From JAYZAP01 sp964645285 (GTDB lineage: Bacteria; Pseudomonadota; Alphaproteobacteria; JAAXGF01): a stretch of 16,788 nt of DNA. The notes under the pieces are model-generated. The model was not told the DNA's origin. It was given only the letters and a program-made list of their open reading frames with translations, and ran no database searches. The stretch covers positions 1 to 16,788 of the forward strand of contig CAZYDR010000081.1 of assembly GCA_964645285.1 (NCBI GenBank), in the 5' to 3' direction. Each line of letters begins with the position of its first letter. The first letter of the stretch is position 1. Positions 7,333 through 14,447 of this stretch are shown here, one piece after another. The translations under genes were made by a program, and so were the position numbers.

Positions 7333-7674
7333 TTACCCCGGCCGCCACGGCGCAACGGCCATGAGGTCGAAGCGCATGGCGCAGTGGCCGAGGTTCCGCT
7401 GGCGGGCGACGAAGGCCTCGGCGGCGCGGATGATGCGGCCGCGCTGACGCGTGGTCAGGACCTCGCCGCCATCGTTCCTGGCGGTATGGTGGCGCGCCTT
7501 GACCTCGATAAAGGCCAGGGTGGCGCCGCGCCGGGCGACGATGTCGATTTCCCCTACCGGTGTCTTGTAGCGCCGCGCCAGCACCCGATAACCACCAAGA
7601 CGCAGCCACCAGACGCACAGGGTCTCGGCCCAATGACCGAACCGGTAGGCCCGGCGCCGTTTATCCGTGGTCAC
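7333..7674 (-). CDS. yraN: YraN family protein (UPF0102, putative endonuclease fold)
   Basis: This is a 113-residue YraN protein. The family has a PD-(D/E)xK nuclease fold, and the candidate catalytic residues are present: Glu17 (GHWAE), Glu42 and Asp44 (GEIDIVARRG), Glu57 and Lys59 (FIEVKAR). The biological role is unknown; a link to DNA repair or recombination has been suggested for the family. The start is GTG (7672-7674), because no in-frame ATG lies upstream: two upstream ATGs are in other frames and stop at once. The gene begins 30 bases after the rsmI stop, and the spacer contains a 17-base tandem duplication. No clear ribosome site is visible, so translation may depend on rsmI. Confidence 0.92.
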   Translation of the reverse strand: MTTDKRRRAYRFGHWAETLCVWWLRLGGYRVLARRYKTPVGEIDIVARRGATLAFIEVKARHHTARNDGGEVLTTRQRGRIIRAAEAFVARQRNLGHCAMRFDLMAVAPWRPG

Positions 7675-7678
7675 GCGT

Positions 7679-7712
7679 TGGCCATGTTCAAGGGCTGGCC
7701 ATGTTCAAAGGT
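7679..7712. repeat. 17-bp imperfect tandem duplication at the rsmI/yraN junction
   Basis: TGGCCATGTTCAA occurs exactly at 7679-7691 and 7696-7708. The full 17-base units match at 15 of 17 positions. The second copy contains the rsmI stop codon (TGA on the minus strand, 7705-7707), so the duplication copies the gene's end into the spacer before yraN. Confidence 0.85.
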
Positions 7713-8622
7713 TGGACTTCAGTTCGAGGGCGCGGTTGTAAAGCTGGCGTCGCGGCAGTCCGGTATCCGCCGCCACCGATGCGGCGGCATCACGCAGCGA
7801 CAGGGTCTCCAGGGCGCGGCGCAACAGGGCATCGATGGCCGCCGGATCGAGGTCGGCGTCACCGGCGGTATCCGGCGGCGCGATGACCATGACGATTTCA
7901 CCCCTGGGCGGCCCGGTCTCGTTGTAGTGGGCGGCCAGGTCGTAGAGGCCGCCCCGGCGGACCTCTTCGAAGCGCTTGGTCAACTCCCGGGTCACCGCCG
8001 CCTGACGCGGTCCCAGCACGGCCGCCAGATCATCCAGGCAGGCGGCCAGCCGACGCGGCGACTCGAGCAGCACCAGGGTTGCCGGGATCAAAGCCAGATC
8101 CTCAATGGCGCGCTTGCGCGGGCCCCCCCGGTTGGGCAGGAAACCGGCGAACATAAACCGGTCCGTGGGCAGGCCGGCGATGCTCAGGGCCGCGATGGGT
8201 GACGACGCGCCGGGCACCGGGGTTACCGTAAAACCAGCGTCACGGGCCTCAGCTACCAGCTTGTAGCCGGGGTCCGAAATCAGCGGCGTGCCGGCGTCCG
8301 AGACCAGGGCCACCGCCGCGCCCCGGCCGAGCCGGGCGAGCAGGGCTGGGCGGGCGCGCTCGGCATTGTGTTCGTGATAGGCGGTGAGCCGGGCCTTGAT
8401 GCCGTGGATTGCCAATAGCTTGCCGGTGGTGCGGGTATCCTCGCAGGCCACCACCTGGGCGCCGGCCAACACCCGGAGGGCGCGCAGGGAGATGTCGGAT
8501 GCGTTGCCGATGGGCGTCGCCACCACATAGAGCCCGGCCTCCAGGGCGCCCTCCGGGGCCGCCGTATCGCCGTGACGTTTACTTCGGCCGCCGCCCTGAC
8601 TACGCTGGTGGCTGTCGTTCAT
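7705..8622 (-). CDS. rsmI: 16S rRNA (cytidine(1402)-2'-O)-methyltransferase RsmI
   Basis: RsmI 2'-O-methylates C1402 of 16S rRNA in the ribosomal P site, using S-adenosylmethionine. The protein has 305 residues. The tetrapyrrole-methylase fold is seen as LYVVATPIGN (residues 31-40), CEDTRTTGKLL (60-70), ALVSDAGTPLISDPG (105-119) and PVPGASSPIAALSIAGLP (135-152), then RFMFAGFLP. About 27 polar residues precede the fold, as in several relatives. The C-terminal AADTGLPRRQLYNRALEL helix region is the usual small domain. ATG 8622 lies only 28 bases from the divergent LpoA-like gene, and no good ribosome site is visible. It is the first gene of the run continuing with yraN. Confidence 0.96.
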   Translation of the reverse strand: MNDSHQRSQGGGRSKRHGDTAAPEGALEAGLYVVATPIGNASDISLRALRVLAGAQVVACEDTRTTGKLLAIHGIKARLTAYHEHNAERARPALLARLGRGAAVALVSDAGTPLISDPGYKLVAEARDAGFTVTPVPGASSPIAALSIAGLPTDRFMFAGFLPNRGGPRKRAIEDLALIPATLVLLESPRRLAACLDDLAAVLGPRQAAVTRELTKRFEEVRRGGLYDLAAHYNETGPPRGEIVMVIAPPDTAGDADLDPAAIDALLRRALETLSLRDAAASVAADTGLPRRQLYNRALELKSNL

Positions 8623-8650
8623 GAAATTTCGGACATCAGGTTAACGGGCC

Positions 8651-10090
8651 GTGCATTTGCCTCATCAGCCGTCTTCGCCTTCGTCAACGCGCTCTTGGCT
8701 TGCGCAATGGTTGCTCGCCTTGTTCGTGGTCGTGGCCGGGTGCCAGCCGCAGAAGCCATTGTCGAGCACAGCAACGGTTGACGCAACACCGCCGCCCGAG
8801 GCGACCGTCACCGTGCCGCCTGAACCAGTCACCGAGGCGATGATTGCCGAACCCATCGTGCCGGTGTTGGTGATTGAAGATGTGACGCCCCTTGAGTCCA
8901 GCGAACAGATCGAAGAAATGGCGCCGTCGCCAACCTTCGCCTTGCCGCCGGGACCGGTCTCCGTGGGCCTGCTGTTGCCCCTGTCGGGCCCCTCGGCCGA
9001 ACTTGGCAAGGCCCTGTTCGACGCCGCCCAACTGGCCCTGTTCGATGTCGGCAATCAGGACGTTGTGTTATTGCCACGCGACACCGGCGGCACCCCTGAA
9101 GGCGCCGCCGAGGCCGCCAGCCAGGCCCTGGGCGACGGCGCCCGCCTTATAGTCGGACCGTTGTTCTCCGCCTCCGTGGCTGCCATGACGCCCCTGGCCC
9201 AGGCCTCCGGGGTCAATGTCATCGCCTTCTCGTCGGACCGTGGCGTGGCCCGGCCCGGGGTTTATCTCATGGGCTTCCTGCCGGCTCAGCAGGTCGACCG
9301 GGTAGTCAGCTTTGCCGCCGGCCGCGGCCTCAACTGGTTCACCGCCCTGGCGCCGTCGAGCATCTACGGTGAGACCATGGTCCGGGCGGTTACCGAGGCG
9401 ACCCGCCGCCAGGGTGTATTGCTGGTCGAGCCGGTGTTCTACCCGTCCGAAGTGCGGGCTGCCTCCGATGTGGAAAGCGTCGTCCGTTTTATGGCCAATT
9501 ACGACGTGCGCCGCGCCGCTCTGTTGAGCGAACGCCAGCGGCTCATGGCCATCGACAGTGACGCCGGCCGGGCCGCCCTGGCCGCGCTCCAGGATATCGA
9601 TACCCTGGGCGCCACCGGCTTCGAGGCGGTGTTGCTGCCCGAGGGCGGCGCCAAGCTGTTGACCATCGCACCGCTGTTTCCCTACTATGACATCGACAGC
9701 CCCCACGTTCGCCTGCTCGGCACCAACCAGTGGGAAACCGCCAACCTGGCCAGCGAACCGGCGCTCCATGGCGGTTGGTATGCCGCCGCGCCGCCGGCTG
9801 CCCGGGTCGATTTCGAGACCCGCTTCGCGGAGACCTTCGGCTATGTCCCGCGGCGTCTCGCGACCCTGGCCTATGACGCGGTGGCCCTGGCCGGGGCCCT
9901 GGCGCGGCTGCCCGATGGCCGTGGCTTCACGGCCGAAACCCTGACCTCGGCGGGCGGCTTCCGGGGCGTCGACGGCATCATCCGCTTCACCGCCGACGGC
10001 GGCAACCAGCGCGGTCTCGCCGTGCTCGAAGTCACCGCCGAAGGCCCGGTGGTGGTCGGCGAGGCCCCGGACAGTTTCGCCGGGTTCTAG
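8651..10090 (+). CDS. penicillin-binding protein activator, LpoA-like lipoprotein
   Basis: This is a 479-residue envelope lipoprotein. A signal peptide (Arg14, hydrophobic WLAQWLLALFVVVAG) ends at lipobox Cys31 (VVAGC). A Pro/Glu/Thr-rich linker (about 32-98) leads to a type I periplasmic-binding-protein domain starting VSVGLLLPLSGPSAELGK and continuing LIVGPLFSASVAAMTPLAQ, VNVIAFSSD, FYPSEVRAASDVESVV and FETRFAETFGYVPRRLATLA. This matches the C-terminal domain of E. coli LpoA, which activates the peptidoglycan synthase PBP1A. The helical N-terminal half of LpoA is absent, so the protein is shorter than the 678-residue E. coli one. The start is GTG 8651, because an in-frame TAA lies at 8642-8644. 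Divergence from rsmI repeats the E. coli yraL/yraM arrangement. Its enzyme partner is not in the window. Confidence 0.9.
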   Translation: MHLPHQPSSPSSTRSWLAQWLLALFVVVAGCQPQKPLSSTATVDATPPPEATVTVPPEPVTEAMIAEPIVPVLVIEDVTPLESSEQIEEMAPSPTFALPPGPVSVGLLLPLSGPSAELGKALFDAAQLALFDVGNQDVVLLPRDTGGTPEGAAEAASQALGDGARLIVGPLFSASVAAMTPLAQASGVNVIAFSSDRGVARPGVYLMGFLPAQQVDRVVSFAAGRGLNWFTALAPSSIYGETMVRAVTEATRRQGVLLVEPVFYPSEVRAASDVESVVRFMANYDVRRAALLSERQRLMAIDSDAGRAALAALQDIDTLGATGFEAVLLPEGGAKLLTIAPLFPYYDIDSPHVRLLGTNQWETANLASEPALHGGWYAAAPPAARVDFETRFAETFGYVPRRLATLAYDAVALAGALARLPDGRGFTAETLTSAGGFRGVDGIIRFTADGGNQRGLAVLEVTAEGPVVVGEAPDSFAGF

Positions 10091-10203
10091 GGAGCGCGCG
10101 CCAATCAGCGCCTGAGGAGACGCAACCTAGATTATATCTCTTTGGTGGCCGAACCCCGCATGATGCATCGGTTGACCAGTGTCAGACGCGGGAAAGCATT
10201 CAC

Positions 10204-11765
10204 ATGGATCAGATAGTTTCTCAGCAGCGTAGGCGCGGCCGCAAGGCGCGGCGCGCCCAGCGCCTCGAAGAACAACCGAGCCGGGCTGTCGAGCCGGGCC
10301 TCATGGGCGGCGCCTATAAGCCGCTCGCGACCAGCGATATCGAGAGAATTCACGCGACCGCGCTCGATGTGCTGGAAAATCTCGGCATGGCCAACCCCCG
10401 GCCTATTCTTCGCGACCACGCGCTGGCACGGGGCTGTACCATCGACGACAAGGGCCGGCTGCATTTCCCGCGAGGCCTGGTCGAGGATGTCGTCGCCGAC
10501 GCCGCCCGCGGCTTCGTTCTTGAGGCCCGTGACCCCCGGTACGACTGCGATTTGAGCTCGACGCGGGTACACTTCGCCACCGGCGGCGAAGCCGTCACCG
10601 TGCCCGACTTCGAGACCGGCTAATATCGCCCCTCAACCGTCGTTGATCTTTATGACCTGACGCGCCTCGCCGACCGTCTTGAGCACATTCATATCTTCTC
10701 AAGCGTGGCGGTGCCGACCAACATCGAGAGTGTGCGGGAGCAGGATCTCGGCGCCGTCTACGCCTGCGTCTCGGGCACCGCGAAGCACAGCTTCATCGGC
10801 TTCAGCAACGGCGAGCACGTCGAGGACGGGTACCGCCATGCTTTACGATATCGCCGGTGGCGAGGACGCGTTCCGCAAGCACCCCTTCATCTCGTCGGGC
10901 GGCTGCCCGGTGGTCTCGCCCCTGGGATACGGCGACGACAACAGCCTCAGCTGCCTTGAGACGGCGCGCATGGGCGGCGTGGCCAGCATCGTCATGGCGC
11001 CCCAGGCGGGCGCCACGTCGCCGGCCGCCCTGGCCGGCACCCTGGTGCAATCGACCGCCGAAACCCTGGCCGGGCTGCTGCTTGTCAATCTGGTCTATCC
11101 CGGTCACCCGGTTATTTTTTGGCAATTGGCCCTTCGTCTCGGATCTGCGAACCGGCGCCTTCTCCGGCGGCGGCGAAGAGGCGGTGCTAAATGCAGCGGC
11201 GGCGCAGATTGCCAATTTCTACGACCTGCCCTCCAGCGTCGGCGCCGGCATGACCGATTCGAAGGCCTGCGACAATCAGGCGGGCTACGAGAAAGGTGTG
11301 ACCAATGCCCTCGCTGCCCTCGCCGGCGCCAACATGGTGGCCGAGGCGCCGGGCATGCTGGGTAGTCTGATGGCCTGCTCGTTCGAGGCCATGGTCATCG
11401 ATAACGATATGCTGGGCTGTATACAGCGGGCGCTTCGCGGTATCGAAGTCACCGATGAGACCCTGTCCTATGAAGTCATCGCCGAGGCCGTCGATGGGCC
11501 GGGACATTACCTCGGGCACGCCCAGACCCTCGACCTCATGGTAACCGAATATCTTTACCCCGATATCGGCGATCGCTCATCGCCCGACGAGTGGGCCGAG
11601 AAAGGCGCACCCGATATTCGCGATGCGGCGCGGGAACGGGTGCGCGAGATCCTATCGAGCCACTATCCCGACTACATCGACGATGCCACCGACGCCAAGC
11701 TCCGCGAGCGGTTTCCCATCGCTCTGCCCCGCGACGCCATGCGGGCGAGCTGCGGGCGCTGGTAG
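10204..11765 (+). pseudogene. MttB-family (COG5598) methyltransferase pseudogene: one stop, two frameshifts
   Basis: The intact gene would encode about 519 residues, full length for trimethylamine/glycine-betaine methyltransferase relatives that pass a methyl group to a corrinoid protein. Three lesions break it. Codon 140 is TAA (10621-10623) between VPDFETG and YRPST. One extra base lies near 10835-10837, where GYR should run into MLYDIAGG. One extra T lies in a six-T run at 11115-11120, where VIF should run into GNWPFVSDLRTG. Between lesions the homology is continuous (MAPQAGATSPAALAGTL, GAGMTDSKACDNQAGYE, EYLYPDIGDRSSPDEW). The reading frame goes 1, then 2, then 3. The stop is TAA and near the N-terminus, so it is not a pyrrolysine codon. 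It sits alone between the LpoA-like gene and hemW, with no corrinoid protein gene nearby. Substrate is unknown. Confidence 0.9.
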
Positions 11766-11773
11766 TCCACTTG

Positions 11774-12949
11774 TCAGGCCAATAGCGCCGCCAGTACCGA
11801 GTCGAGGACGCGGCAGCCGGCGGCGGTGGCGCGGAGATGGCCGCCCGTTAGCGATAACAGGCCGCCATCGACCAGCGGCGCCAGCCGGTCGGCAGACACC
11901 ACCTCATCAAATTCCAGGCCGGCGCGGGCCTTGATGCGCGCCAGGGGGACGCCTTCAGTGAGGCGCAGGCCCATCATCAGCACTTCGGCGGCGCGGGCGT
12001 CGAGCTCGATCACCTCCCGCTCCGTGGTGCCGTGGCCCCTGGTCTCGACATCCTTGAGCCAGGCCCCGGGGGTGCGGCGTTGGCGCAGGGCGGTAGTTTT
12101 GCGGTCCACGGTAAGGCGGCCATGGGCGCCGGGGCCGATACCCAGATAGTCGCCGCTGCGCCAGTAGGTCAGGTTGTGGCGCGACTGAGCGCCGGGCCGG
12201 GCGTGGTTGGAGATTTCGTAGGCCGCCAGCCCGACTAATTCCAGCGCCTCCTGGGTGGCCTCAAAGAGCGCCGCCGCCGCGTCGCTGTCGGGCACCACCA
12301 GCTCGCCCCGGGCGGCGCGGGCGTGGAACGGGGTACCGGGCTCGAGGGTGAGTTGATAGAGCGACAGGTGGTCGCCGCCAAGCGCCAATGCCTCGTGGAG
12401 CTCGGCCAGCCAGTCAGCGGTGGTATGACGCGGCCGGGCGTAGATCATGTCAAAGGAGAAGCGCGAGAACGTCGCCTGGGCCATGGTCAGAGCGGCCCGG
12501 GCCTGGGCCGTGTCATGGGCCCGGCCGAGGAATGTCAGGGCGTCATCATCGAGAGCCTGTATCCCGAGGGACAAACGGTTGACCCCGGCGTCGCGGTAGC
12601 CTTTGAAGCGCCCCGCCTCGGCCGAGGACGGGTTTGCCTCAAGGGTAATCTCCACGTCATTGGCGAGGCTCCAGCTGCGCCGGATCCGGTCGATGACCAA
12701 GGCGATCGTCTCGGGCGTCATGAGCGACGGCGTGCCACCGCCGAAAAACACGCTGGTGACTATTCGGCCCCCGGTCTCGGCGGCAAAATGGTCAATCTCG
12801 GCGCAGAGGGCGGCGGCGAACCGGGTTTCGTCGATCTGTTCGCGTACATGGCTGTTGAAATCGCAGTAAGGGCATTTGGACTGGCAGAACGGCCAGTGTA
12901 CATAGACCCCGAAGCCGCCATCTTCAGTCAGAAGAGCGTCGTCTGTCAT
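11774..12949 (-). CDS. hemW: HemW-type radical SAM protein (haem chaperone)
   Basis: This is a 391-residue radical SAM protein of the HemN/HemW group. The cluster motif is FCQSKCPYCDFNS with Cys22, Cys26 and Cys29; the CxYCDFNS form is typical of HemW and not of the coproporphyrinogen dehydrogenase HemN. GGGTPS (residues 70-75), LEANPSSAE, RLSLGIQALDDDAL and YWRSGDYLGIGPGAHGRL follow in the usual order. HemW binds haem and is thought to insert it into respiratory enzymes. ATG 12949 overlaps the rdgB stop by four bases (12946-12949), so it is translationally coupled to rdgB as the third gene of rph-rdgB-hemW. It converges with the MttB pseudogene, 8 bases apart. Confidence 0.95.
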   Translation of the reverse strand: MTDDALLTEDGGFGVYVHWPFCQSKCPYCDFNSHVREQIDETRFAAALCAEIDHFAAETGGRIVTSVFFGGGTPSLMTPETIALVIDRIRRSWSLANDVEITLEANPSSAEAGRFKGYRDAGVNRLSLGIQALDDDALTFLGRAHDTAQARAALTMAQATFSRFSFDMIYARPRHTTADWLAELHEALALGGDHLSLYQLTLEPGTPFHARAARGELVVPDSDAAAALFEATQEALELVGLAAYEISNHARPGAQSRHNLTYWRSGDYLGIGPGAHGRLTVDRKTTALRQRRTPGAWLKDVETRGHGTTEREVIELDARAAEVLMMGLRLTEGVPLARIKARAGLEFDEVVSADRLAPLVDGGLLSLTGGHLRATAAGCRVLDSVLAALLA

Positions 12950-13572
12950 GGCGGCGCGCCGAAACAGGCCTCGATCAATTGCGCGAAGGCCACGGCCCGG
13001 TGGCTGATGGCGTGTTTTTCTTCCGGGTCCATTTCGCCGAAGGTGATGTCATAATCGCTCGGCTGAAAGATCGGGTCGTAGCCAAAGCCATGGGCGCCGC
13101 GCGCCGGAAACACCAAGGCGCCGTGGACCTGGCCTTCGAAGCTTTCGCAATGGCCGTCGGGCCAGGCTAGGCTGAGGGCGGCAGTGAAATGGGCCCGGCG
13201 GTCCGGATTGTCACCTAGCTCGGCCTCGACTTTGGCCATGGCGGCGGTGAAGTCGCGGCCGGCCAGCCCATTTTGTCGGCCGGTTTCCGCCCAGCGTGCC
13301 GAATGAATGCCCGGCGCGCCGCCGAGCGCCGCTACCACCAGTCCGGAATCATCCGACAGGGCCGGGTCGCCGGTGGCCAGGGCCGCCGTGCGGGCCTTGA
13401 TCTCGGCATTTTTCACGAAAGTGGCGCCGGTCTCTTCGGGCTCGGGCAGGCCCAGGGCGGCGGCGCCTTCGGTGTCAACCCCGAACGGCGCCATCAACGC
13501 CGCAATCTCGCGCAGTTTACCGGCATTGTGGCTGGCGATGACCAGCCGCTCGCCGGTGAATCGCCGCGCCAT
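12946..13572 (-). CDS. rdgB: XTP/dITP diphosphatase (non-canonical purine NTP pyrophosphatase)
   Basis: RdgB hydrolyses dITP, XTP and related deaminated purine nucleotides to monophosphates, keeping them out of DNA and RNA. From ATG 13572 it has 208 residues. The signatures are VIASHNAGKLREI (residues 11-23), the metal-binding ALSDDSGLVVAALGGAPG (71-88), HSARWA, HGFGYDPIF and AISHRAVAF. The frame is open to a TTG at 13590, but that start would overlap rph. ATG 13572 leaves a 4-base gap after the rph stop and gives the usual N-terminus, so it is preferred. The stop overlaps the hemW start. This order is common in alphaproteobacteria. Confidence 0.96.
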   Translation of the reverse strand: MARRFTGERLVIASHNAGKLREIAALMAPFGVDTEGAAALGLPEPEETGATFVKNAEIKARTAALATGDPALSDDSGLVVAALGGAPGIHSARWAETGRQNGLAGRDFTAAMAKVEAELGDNPDRRAHFTAALSLAWPDGHCESFEGQVHGALVFPARGAHGFGYDPIFQPSDYDITFGEMDPEEKHAISHRAVAFAQLIEACFGAPP

Positions 13573-13576
13573 CGGT

Positions 13577-14296
13577 CTAGTCGATACCAAGAGTCTGCCG
13601 TTGCAGGGCGGTCAGGTCGAAAATGGCGCTCTCGGCCAGGTCGAGCAGGTCAATGATACGCTGGCGGGCGAAGGGCTCGTCTTCGGCGGTACCCTGAATC
13701 TCGACAATGCCGCCGCTGCCGGTGAGAACGAAGTTGGCGTCCGCCTCGGCGTTGGAATCCTCGGCGTAGTCCAGGTCGCACACCGCTTCGCCCTTGTAGA
13801 GGCCACAGGACACCGCGGCGACCTGATTGATCAGCGGGTGGGCCTTGAGCAGGCCCCGTTCCATCAGACCCGTGAAGGCCATGTGCAGCGCCACATAGCT
13901 GCCGGTGATGGCCGCCGTGCGGGTGCCGCCGTCGGCCTGGAGCACATCGCAGTCGAGGCGCACCTGGCGCTCGCCCACGGCGCTGAGCTTGGTCACCGCC
14001 CGGAGCGAGCGGCCGATCAGGCGCTGAATCTCCTGGGTCCGGCCCGATTGCTTGCCCCGCGCCGCCTCGCGGTCGGTGCGGGTGTGGGTCGAGCGCGGCA
14101 GCATGCCGTACTCGGCGGTCACCCAACCGCGTCCGGAACCGCGCATCCACGGCGGCACCCGCTCGTCGACGCTGGCAGTGCACAGCACATGGGTATCGCC
14201 AAAGCGCACCAGGCAGGAGCCCTCGGCATGCTTGGCGAAACCGGTTTCAAAACTGACGGGGCGCATTTCGCTGACGGCGCGGCCGGATGGGCGCAT
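13577..14296 (-). CDS. rph: ribonuclease PH
   Basis: RNase PH is a phosphate-dependent 3'-5' exoribonuclease that trims tRNA precursors and other RNAs; it works as a ring-shaped hexamer. The protein has 239 residues from ATG 14296. The start MRPSGRAVSEMRPV mirrors the E. coli enzyme. RGWVTAEYGMLPRSTHTRTD, GRTQEIQRLIGRSLRA, LQADGGTRTAAITGSYVAL and ADANFVLTGSGGIVEIQG cover the RNA- and phosphate-binding core and the metal site. An ATG at 14308 also opens the frame, but AGGA lies five bases before ATG 14296, which supports the shorter form. It is the first gene of rph-rdgB-hemW and diverges from hrcA across about 150 bases. Confidence 0.97.
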   Translation of the reverse strand: MRPSGRAVSEMRPVSFETGFAKHAEGSCLVRFGDTHVLCTASVDERVPPWMRGSGRGWVTAEYGMLPRSTHTRTDREAARGKQSGRTQEIQRLIGRSLRAVTKLSAVGERQVRLDCDVLQADGGTRTAAITGSYVALHMAFTGLMERGLLKAHPLINQVAAVSCGLYKGEAVCDLDYAEDSNAEADANFVLTGSGGIVEIQGTAEDEPFARQRIIDLLDLAESAIFDLTALQRQTLGID

Positions 14297-14332
14297 AGTG
14301 GTCCTCATAGGTATGGGTTTGTTGGCGCCGGG

Positions 14333-14361
14333 AAGCTAACGCGCAACACGGTTGCCGTCAA
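14333..14361 (-). promoter_or_regulatory. possible rph operon promoter
   Basis: On the minus strand, TTGACG (14356-14361) is followed after 17 bases by TAGCTT (14333-14338). The -35 is good (5/6) but the -10 is poor (3/6). It would give a leader of about 30 bases for rph-rdgB-hemW. Weak evidence. Confidence 0.27.
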
Positions 14362-14379
14362 AGGTCGTGTCGAGCGCCG

Positions 14380-14408
14380 TTGACGCACGCTCGTGCGATT
14401 ACTACATT
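14380..14408 (+). promoter_or_regulatory. candidate hrcA promoter
   Basis: TTGACG (14380-14385) and TACATT (14403-14408) are separated by exactly 17 bases and match the sigma70 consensus at 5/6 and 4/6. Transcription would start near 14415, about 33 bases before the hrcA ATG at 14448. A perfect dyad lies between the two boxes. No CIRCE element is present. Confidence 0.5.
14384..14397. promoter_or_regulatory. operator-like dyad in the hrcA promoter spacer
   Basis: CGCACG (14384-14389), CT, then CGTGCG (14392-14397) is a perfect 6-bp inverted repeat with a 2-base centre. It overlaps the last bases of the -35 box and fills most of the spacer of the candidate hrcA promoter. That position would suit a repressor site, but chance occurrence in GC-rich DNA is possible. 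Confidence 0.35.
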
Positions 14409-14447
14409 TCCCCCGCAAGCGACAAATTTGGCCGGCACACCGAACCC

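Noticed and set aside
7069..8202. Plus-strand open frame (377 codons) across the BON, yraN and rsmI genes
   Set aside because: It is antisense to three well-supported genes, has no recognisable domain, and spans their intergenic repeats.
10091..10203. Promoter before the MttB pseudogene
   Set aside because: TTGACC near 10172 and TATATC near 10134 are present but in the wrong order and spacing to form one promoter.
10621..10623. In-frame stop in an MttB-family gene as a possible pyrrolysine codon
   Set aside because: The stop is TAA, not TAG, and lies at codon 140, well before the pyrrolysine position of archaeal MttB. Two frameshifts downstream also point to a pseudogene.
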